A stretch of 7,637 nt of DNA, from positions 1 to 7,637 of the forward strand of contig JANWKX010000009.1 of NCBI GenBank assembly GCA_025451145.1, written 5' to 3'. Of the stretch, positions 1 through 4,534 are shown piece after piece. Each line of letters opens with the position of its first letter. The first letter of the stretch is position 1. The position numbers and the translations under genes are program-made. Below the pieces are notes generated by a model that was not told the DNA's origin, ran no database searches, and saw only the letters and a program-made list of their open reading frames with translations. This DNA is from Vampirovibrionales bacterium. GTDB taxonomy: Bacteria; Cyanobacteriota; Vampirovibrionia; Vampirovibrionales; JAGQHJ01.

Positions 1-357
1 GGTTTGCCGGTCCTGTCCATGGAGCTGATCGATCCACGCTTTTACCATATTGATGTCTGTATCTGCCCGCTCTATAACGATTATTTTATTTATTACCCTC
101 AAGCCTTTGATGAATACGGCCTCAAGGTGATTGAGTCCAATATCCCCCAGGAAAAGCTGATTCCGGTCACACCTGAGGAGGCGAGTCGATTTGCCTGTAA
201 TGCCGTCAATATCAACGACACCGTGATTTTCAACCAAGGCTCCCATCGTTTGGCAGAAACCTTGTCTGAGAAGGGCTTCAATGTCATCCAGGTGGATTTG
301 AGTGAGTTTCTGAAAGCCGGCGGCTCTTCCAAATGTTTGACACTACGGATTGCTTAA
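1..357 (+). CDS. amidinotransferase / DDAH-type arginine dihydrolase, C-terminal part (5' truncated)
   Basis: The reading frame is open from base 1, so the N-terminus lies outside the window; the visible 118 residues end at TAA 355-357. They match the C-terminal half of the guanidino-modifying enzyme fold (amidinotransferase, arginine deiminase, dimethylarginine dimethylaminohydrolase, cyanobacterial arginine dihydrolase). The segment DPRFYHIDVCICPL carries the catalytic histidine (codon 46-48). The end GGSSKCLTLRIA carries the nucleophilic cysteine (codon 334-336), which in this family attacks the guanidinium carbon. Between them are YYPQAFDEYG and FACNAVNIN, which resemble the arginine dihydrolase domain of cyanobacterial ArgZ/AgrE. 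The protein stops six residues after the cysteine, so it is a single-domain enzyme without the C-terminal extension of ArgZ. The exact substrate (arginine, methylarginine or another guanidino compound) cannot be told from this half. It is probably cytosolic. The downstream membrane protein begins at or before its stop codon, so the two are probably co-transcribed. Confidence 0.85.
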   Translation, partial: GLPVLSMELIDPRFYHIDVCICPLYNDYFIYYPQAFDEYGLKVIESNIPQEKLIPVTPEEASRFACNAVNINDTVIFNQGSHRLAETLSEKGFNVIQVDLSEFLKAGGSSKCLTLRIA

Positions 358-364
358 CGCCCGC

Positions 365-745
365 ATGATGTCCGCTTGGATGACATGGGTCGAGAGACAT
401 TCAAAGCGCCTTGTTATTCTCCTAACGCTGGTGTTTGTGGGGCTTGAGATTCCCTTCTCCCTGCGATGGCTTAAGGCGCAAGGGGGATTTTGGGGCACTC
501 ATTTTAATTTTTGGCATCAGGTCTTTCATGATCCGCTGTATCAAGTCACGATCATTGATTTTGGTACCTGCGCGTTTCTGATATTTCTATGGATGCTCTG
601 GGATAGCTGGCGACAAGATCATCCCATCAGGCCATGGCTTTGGTTACCCCTCTTCCTGGTGTCGCCTTCTGTTGGGTTATTGGGATATCTACTTACCCGC
701 CTAAGTCATAAGCCACCCATGAGCAAAAATGGCAATGATGGGTAA
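365..745 (+). CDS. small three-helix membrane protein, DUF2834-like (tentative)
   Basis: This gene encodes 126 residues if translation starts at ATG 365. ATG 368 and ATG 380 are in the same frame, and TTG 350 would overlap the upstream stop codon by a few bases. No start has a clear Shine-Dalgarno sequence, so the start is uncertain and translational coupling to the upstream enzyme gene is possible. Three hydrophobic segments are visible at about residues 16-36, 60-80 and 91-111, after a short basic N-terminus (ERHSKR). The tail (SHKPPMSKNGNDG) is polar. An aspartate opens the second helix (VTIIDFGTCAFLIF), the loop after it is charged (DSWRQDHPIRPW), and the third helix ends in LLTRL. This layout resembles the small DUF2834-type membrane proteins, but the match is from memory and weak. 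There are no catalytic motifs and no function can be assigned. The gene probably shares a transcript with the amidinotransferase gene and converges on the 756-1262 gene with only 10 bp between the stops. Confidence 0.75.
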   Translation: MMSAWMTWVERHSKRLVILLTLVFVGLEIPFSLRWLKAQGGFWGTHFNFWHQVFHDPLYQVTIIDFGTCAFLIFLWMLWDSWRQDHPIRPWLWLPLFLVSPSVGLLGYLLTRLSHKPPMSKNGNDG

Positions 746-751
746 TAAATC

Positions 752-767
752 ACGCCTAACCTGGCGT
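752..767. terminator. weak hairpin between convergent genes
   Basis: ACGCC (752-756) pairs with GGCGT (763-767) around a six-base loop. It sits just past the stop of the plus-strand membrane protein gene and over the stop codon of the minus-strand gene. On the minus strand the stem is followed by GATTTATT, a loosely T-rich stretch; on the plus strand no T-run follows. The position suits a shared terminator for converging genes, but a 5-bp stem without a good T-tract is weak evidence. Confidence 0.25.
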
Positions 768-1262
768 ATCTTGGCCGCCCGGAGAAGATTCATGGGTCAC
801 AAATCGGGTAAATAGATCGGTCTCTGAAAAATCATCCCGCTCCCGATTGTCTTTTTCAGTTTCGGTTTTGCCTTTTTTGGCGCCGAAGAAAAAGGTAATC
901 AGCTTGCCAAGGGTCGCCTCGACACTTTCAAGTAGCGGATTCATGAGATTTGCCACTGCTTGCGTGAGTGCTTGGGGGATCTGCGTGACAAAATGAGCCA
1001 ATTGCTGAAAGGGATTCAAGATCAATTGGATAACAACTCGGATAGGTCTTGGTAATTGCTGCAATTGAGGCAACTCTGGCGGATGCTCTAACTCGGGATG
1101 AAGCATGGACAATTGGGCGGATTTCATCATTTGGTCAATTTTGTACTGAAGCACCCAGTTAACGGCCCGTTCATGCTCCATGTCGTTGTCATAGCGGCGT
1201 TTGTCAAAATAGCCGAACCCCATGCAGTAGAGGATGTACTTTTGGACAGGAGGTAAACTCAT
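756..1262 (-). CDS. hypothetical protein, 168 aa, helical with charged C-terminal tail
   Basis: I do not recognise this protein. The chosen start is ATG 1262-1260, preceded by a modest purine stretch (GCGAGAG). An in-frame TTG at 1298 would add 12 residues (MRDLERHTARVT), but nothing supports it. The N-terminal 45 residues are rich in Tyr, Arg and Asp (YCMGFGYFDKRRYDND). A proline-rich linker follows at about 56-73 (HPELEHPPELPQLQQLPRP). Residues 74-127 form one or two amphipathic helices (VVIQLILNPFQQLAHF, then AVANLMNPLLESVEATLGKLITFFFG), too polar to be firm membrane spans but able to bind a membrane surface or a partner. From 128 the tail is highly charged (KKGKTETEKDNRERDD). There is no signal peptide and no catalytic motif. 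The codons are ordinary and the sampled GC is about 50 %, like gyrB. It has its own promoter and no operon partner in the window. Confidence 0.72.
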   Translation of the reverse strand: MSLPPVQKYILYCMGFGYFDKRRYDNDMEHERAVNWVLQYKIDQMMKSAQLSMLHPELEHPPELPQLQQLPRPIRVVIQLILNPFQQLAHFVTQIPQALTQAVANLMNPLLESVEATLGKLITFFFGAKKGKTETEKDNRERDDFSETDLFTRFVTHESSPGGQDTPG

Positions 1263-1329
1263 GGTAACTCTCGCAGTGTGCCTCTCTAAATCACGCAATC
1301 ATGTGTGATCATGCAGTGTTCCCAAGGCA

Positions 1330-1338
1330 ATTATAGCA
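1330..1338 (-). promoter_or_regulatory. extended -10 promoter of the 168-aa gene
   Basis: Read on the minus strand, bases 1338-1330 are TGCTATAAT, a perfect extended -10 element (TGn followed by consensus TATAAT). Seventeen bases upstream (1358-1353) lies TTTTAT, a poor -35, which extended -10 promoters tolerate. Transcription would begin near 1323, giving a leader of about 60 nt before ATG 1262. Confidence 0.6.
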
Positions 1339-1513
1339 AACTGGGATGATGGATAAAATGAGAGTCCTCGACTAAAGTCACTATGCTTTAGAAAGCATGG
1401 TTTTATTTAAAGTGGAGAAGAAATTAGGTTTGGGAAAAGTCATTAAGGATATTTGTTATCAAGGTTTTGGTATATTGACAAAGGGATACATTCTATTTGT
1501 ATTGAGGGTCCGT

Positions 1514-1538
1514 TCCCTCCCCTCAAACTCCCCTCCCT
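1514..1538 (-). other. homopyrimidine mirror repeat; G-quadruplex motif on the minus strand
   Basis: On the plus strand the tract runs CCC-T-CCCC-TCAAACT-CCCC-T-CCC (1515-1537) and reads identically from either end, with a flanking T on both sides; only the central AAA breaks the pyrimidine run. On the minus strand this gives four G-runs (GGG, GGGG, GGGG, GGG) with loops of 1, 7 and 1 bases, which fits the standard G-quadruplex rule. The minus strand is the sense strand of both flanking genes, so read-through RNA from the kinase gene would carry it. An alternative hairpin pairs TTGAGGG (1502-1508) with CCCTCAA (1520-1526) and would use up half of the G-runs. Confidence 0.55.
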
Positions 1539-1546
1539 ATTTCAAT

Positions 1547-1565
1547 TAAAGGGCTTTGCCCTTTA
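1547..1565. terminator. perfect 8-bp hairpin downstream of the kinase gene
   Basis: TAAAGGGC (1547-1554) and GCCCTTTA (1558-1565) form a perfect 8-bp stem with a TTT loop. It lies about 50 bases past the stop of the minus-strand kinase gene, where a terminator would be expected. The minus strand continues ATTGAAATAGGG, with no T-run, so it is not a classic intrinsic terminator; it may instead protect the 3' end of the mRNA or simply be the core of the repeat unit. On the plus strand the following bases are T-rich (CCCATTTTAATTTT), but no plus-strand gene ends here. Confidence 0.35.
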
Positions 1566-1616
1566 CCCATTTTAATTTTAAAATACATTTCTATTTGTCA
1601 ATACTTCGGTTCGCTT

Positions 1617-4346
1617 CTACCCTGCGATTTTGGACGAGGTTGAGTTGTAAAGGGACTTCATCGGGAGGTAAAAGGTAAATGTCGAACCGACCCCTTCCTG
1701 GCTTTCCATAATAATATGCCCTCCTTGACGTTCTATCAGATACTTGGTTAATACAAGCCCCAGGCCGGTTCCCTCAGTTCGCCTGGCATAACTCGTATCA
1801 AGTCTTGAGAATGGTTTGAACAATTCTGAAATTTTGCCCTGCGGGATTCCAATGCCCGTGTCATGAATTTGGCAAATCAACCATTGGTGATCCTGAGTGA
1901 TGGAGAGGTGAATGTCCACACGACCACCTTTATGATTGAATTTAATCCCATTGCTAATCAGGTGATATAAAATCTGTTTAAAACGCATTGGATCACTATA
2001 AATCTGAGCCAGACCCGGGGCGATTTCAAATTGTAATGAGACTTGTTTGTCGGAGGCCATTTTCGTAAATGCCGTTTTTAAATCCTCGATAATGGGCGCT
2101 AAATCAACGATTGTGGGTGAAATGGTTATATTCCCGGTATCCATGGATGCAACATCCAATAGATCATCCACCAGTGACAATAAATGCTGGCTGCTACTTA
2201 GAATATTATGGGTATATTTGGTTTGTTTTTCGCTTAAAGGGCCGCCATATTCGCCCTCAAGCATCTCCGAGTATCCAATGATACTGCTTAAAGGCGTACG
2301 TAATTCATGAGTCACTGTTGTTAAAAACTCACTTTTCTTTTGGTTCGCGAGTTCAGCCTCTATTCTTGCTTCCAGTTCTTTTTGAAATAAATCTGCCTGG
2401 TAAAATGCCACTCCCAAATAGGTTGCGATATCTTGTAGTTGCTCGATTTCCTTATCTTCCCACGCGCGGCTACTGGAACACTGATGAAGTACCAATATTC
2501 CGTAGGCAATATCCTGGTAGGTAATTTCCAAGGCCAAAACCGATTGAACCTGATATTTTTGGGCGTATTCGAGATAAAAATCCGGAAAATCCGCAGGGGA
2601 AGAAAATTTCTGAATAACGCTCGGAAAGCGGCTATCTTTATGTAGGATTAGTTTATTGAGCAGATTTAAGGGAATATCTTCCATGGCCACCGGCAGAAGA
2701 TCCGGAGAACGAACATATTGTCCATAAAATGAACCAAGCAGTCTTTGGTGTGATTGATCTGAAAGTGTTTTATTATACAGATACACCATACATCTATCGA
2801 CATCGAAACAGCGGCCGATTTGCTGCGCACCCATGTGTAAAATGTCGCTCAGATCCATGGTTTTACTGAGCGATTCTAAAATCTTTCGCTTCCCTCTTTC
2901 CCAATCCAGAGTTTCTTGTTTTTCCCGTTCCAATTTTTTTCGTTTTGAAATATCAAGCACAAAGGCCACGGCTGTTTGTTTTTCTGGCTCTAAAACTGCT
3001 AAACCGAGCATGACATCAATGGGATGACCATCTTTGTGAATATATTGCTTTTCATAGGGGTTGGAGATTCCATTGGCAAGAAGTTCTTGAAGGGCTATTT
3101 CATTTATAGGGAGATATTCTGATGGTGTTATGGCTTTCCAGGAAATCTTTTGAGAATCCAATTCTTCTCGGCTATAACCGATCATTTTTAAAAATGCGTC
3201 ATTCGCATCAATAATTTCGCCATTGATATAATTTGCAAACGTAATGCCAATCATATTGGATTCAAAAATGCGCTTAAACCTTGCTTCAGTCAGCATTTTT
3301 GATCGCAGTTCTTCTTCATAGGCTTGTGCGTTTGAAATGGCAGTTGCTATCTGTGTTGTTAATGAACTTAGAAATTCTCGGTAATGTTCATCTAATTGTA
3401 GACGTGGGCTAATTCCTGCGATGAGAAAGCCGAGCAGTGCTGGATGGGTTTGAGAAACAATCGGAAGGATTAAGGCCTTTTGGACGGGTTCTGGCCAAGG
3501 ATTTCCCGATAATATTCCAAATCGTGCTTCAAAATCATCGAGTTGTTGGATTCCTGATGCCATGACTTGGTTGATGGGCCAGGCATTTTGAGCATCGGAT
3601 TGTGATAAGTCTATTACCGTAGGGCTTAGAGAGGTATTAAACGGAATATTGGATGTGGCAACCAGTCGGGCATGTTTCTTTTCAGAATCGAGCTTATAAA
3701 TGAGTGCAAACGGAATATCTTTAGGATCCTTTTTCAAGATATCCGATACAATTTGGCAAGCTTCTTTAACACTTCGACCTTCGGATGTGCGACGGCTTAA
3801 CTCCTGTAGTAAGCCCAGCCTCCGTTCTCCAAGCACCTTACTGGTTGTTTCTGTAATCACATGCAAAATACCGGATATTTTTCCGTGATCATCAAATAAT
3901 GGGGAATATGAAGCAATTCCATAGACCTCCTCAATAAATCCAAAGCGACAGAGCGGAAAAAATTTATCCTCCAGTACAATTGCTTTTCCGGTTGTCTGGA
4001 CTTTTTGGATAATCGGTTTTAGAATATCCTCCCAAATTTCGCTCCAATTCTCCTGAGTAGGCCTGCCCAACCGACCTGGATGGGTTGCCCCGGCAATGGG
4101 AATATAGGCATCATTATAGATTGGAACATAGTCTGGCCCCCAGACAATGGACATTGGCAGCGAACATGAAAGGATTGTTTTCACTAATACGCGAAGACTT
4201 TGAGGCCAAGTATTAATTGCCCCGATTGAGGTTGTTGACCAATCATGCTCATAAATTCGCCTAGCCATCTCAGTACCATTCAGAATGGAATCGGGCCATT
4301 CTGAAGGCTCAGAGGCGATATTATGATGACTATTTTGCGTTTTCAT
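1617..4346 (-). CDS. orphan soluble sensor histidine kinase (PAS-GAF-PAS-GAF-HisKA-HATPase)
   Basis: This 909-aa protein autophosphorylates a histidine in response to a sensed signal and passes the phosphate to a response regulator. Residues about 20-175 form a PAS-like domain typical of cytosolic bacterial kinases (EMARRIYEHDWS, WPQSLR, VWGPDYVPIYNDAY, SYSPLFDDHG). A GAF-like domain follows at about 178-340, a PAS domain at 352-470 (FKRIFESNMIGITFAN, YEKQYIHKDGHPI, VLDISKRK), then a coiled linker and a second GAF domain at about 485-650. The HisKA helix carries the phospho-acceptor His680 (VTHELRTPLSSIIGYSEML). The ATPase domain has an N-box at 791-803 (QILYHLISNGIKF), G1 DTGIGIP (829-835), F-box LFKPFSRLD and G2 GTGLGL. 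The N-box has His795 where Asn is usual, but the key Asn799 is present. There are no membrane helices, no receiver domain and no neighbouring response regulator. ATG 4346 is the first start and lacks a clear ribosome site. The DNA is AT-richer than that of its neighbours. Confidence 0.93.
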   Translation of the reverse strand: MKTQNSHHNIASEPSEWPDSILNGTEMARRIYEHDWSTTSIGAINTWPQSLRVLVKTILSCSLPMSIVWGPDYVPIYNDAYIPIAGATHPGRLGRPTQENWSEIWEDILKPIIQKVQTTGKAIVLEDKFFPLCRFGFIEEVYGIASYSPLFDDHGKISGILHVITETTSKVLGERRLGLLQELSRRTSEGRSVKEACQIVSDILKKDPKDIPFALIYKLDSEKKHARLVATSNIPFNTSLSPTVIDLSQSDAQNAWPINQVMASGIQQLDDFEARFGILSGNPWPEPVQKALILPIVSQTHPALLGFLIAGISPRLQLDEHYREFLSSLTTQIATAISNAQAYEEELRSKMLTEARFKRIFESNMIGITFANYINGEIIDANDAFLKMIGYSREELDSQKISWKAITPSEYLPINEIALQELLANGISNPYEKQYIHKDGHPIDVMLGLAVLEPEKQTAVAFVLDISKRKKLEREKQETLDWERGKRKILESLSKTMDLSDILHMGAQQIGRCFDVDRCMVYLYNKTLSDQSHQRLLGSFYGQYVRSPDLLPVAMEDIPLNLLNKLILHKDSRFPSVIQKFSSPADFPDFYLEYAQKYQVQSVLALEITYQDIAYGILVLHQCSSSRAWEDKEIEQLQDIATYLGVAFYQADLFQKELEARIEAELANQKKSEFLTTVTHELRTPLSSIIGYSEMLEGEYGGPLSEKQTKYTHNILSSSQHLLSLVDDLLDVASMDTGNITISPTIVDLAPIIEDLKTAFTKMASDKQVSLQFEIAPGLAQIYSDPMRFKQILYHLISNGIKFNHKGGRVDIHLSITQDHQWLICQIHDTGIGIPQGKISELFKPFSRLDTSYARRTEGTGLGLVLTKYLIERQGGHIIMESQEGVGSTFTFYLPMKSLYNSTSSKIAG

Positions 4347-4372
4347 GGTCTATGCAATTTTCTAGACATTCA

Positions 4373-4378
4373 ATTATA
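4373..4378 (-). promoter_or_regulatory. candidate -10 box of the kinase gene
   Basis: On the minus strand 4378-4373 reads TATAAT, a perfect -10, placed 26 bases before the ATG; transcription would start near 4366 with a leader of about 20 nt. No -35-like hexamer is visible 16-18 bases upstream (the region reads GCGAAT) and no TG precedes the box, so an activator or an alternative sigma arrangement would be needed. The 188-bp gap to gyrB and the lack of a coding frame in it make an independent kinase promoter likely. Confidence 0.4.
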
Positions 4379-4534
4379 CTGCTCAGTTTAGGTAGATTCG
4401 CTCTACATTTGGGATATTTCTGCAATCCAACAGTATAGTGTTTTTGAACAACGATCAAAAGTCATCCACAACAATTACATGCCCGTGAGAACATGCGTTC
4501 TAAGGAAAGTCATCAATAATACTTTGAAGCTAGA

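Larger units (their letters stand above)
1473..1603. repeat. 131-bp unit with 10-bp terminal inverted repeats (MITE-like)
   Basis: TATTGACAAA (1473-1482) and TTTGTCAATA (1594-1603) are perfect inverted copies. Just inside lies an almost exact direct repeat, TACATTCTATTTGT (1487-1500) and TACATTTCTATTTGT (1584-1598), differing by one inserted T. The interior holds a mirror-symmetric pyrimidine tract (1514-1538) and an 8-bp hairpin (1547-1565). There is no room for a transposase. The layout is that of a miniature non-autonomous element or an extragenic palindromic repeat. No target-site duplication is obvious just outside the inverted repeats. The TTGACA inside each arm also resembles a -35 box, so part of the symmetry could come from facing promoters, but neither has a good -10 at normal spacing. 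Confidence 0.45.
1263..1616. other. non-coding gap with promoter and repeat unit
   Basis: These 354 bases separate the 3' end of the kinase gene from the 5' end of the 168-aa gene, both on the minus strand. I find no convincing coding frame. The gap contains the minus-strand extended -10 element at 1330-1338, a small hairpin at 1383-1398 (ATGCTT, loop TAGA, AAGCAT) followed on the plus strand by GGTTTTATTT, and the 131-bp inverted-repeat unit at 1473-1603 described separately. The rest is AT-rich with no recognisable signal. Confidence 0.6.

Noticed and set aside
1575..1601. Minus-strand TTGACA (1601-1596) with TAAAAT (1580-1575) as a promoter for the 168-aa gene
   Set aside because: The spacer is only 15 bp, the leader would exceed 300 nt through several hairpins, and a better extended -10 lies close to the gene. 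The TTGACA is better explained as part of the inverted repeat.
2047..2645. Plus-strand open frames opposite the kinase gene
   Set aside because: They lie inside a well-supported coding gene on the other strand and show no domain, ribosome site or promoter of their own.
4462..4470. TCATCCACA, one mismatch from a DnaA box (TTATCCACA), in the gap next to gyrB
   Set aside because: It is a single imperfect copy. A similar match occurs inside the gyrB coding sequence near 6820, and there is no cluster, AT-rich unwinding tract or dnaA/dnaN neighbour, so there is no evidence for an origin.
4458..4514. Direct repeat AAAGTCATC (4458-4466 and 4506-4514) in the gyrB-kinase gap
   Set aside because: Two 9-base copies 48 bp apart, with no further copies, symmetry or promoter-related spacing; could be chance.
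4506..4525. Possible gyrB terminator: AAAGT (4506-4510) / ACTTT (4521-4525)
   Set aside because: A 5-bp AT-rich stem with a 10-base loop and no T-run on the minus strand is too weak to call.
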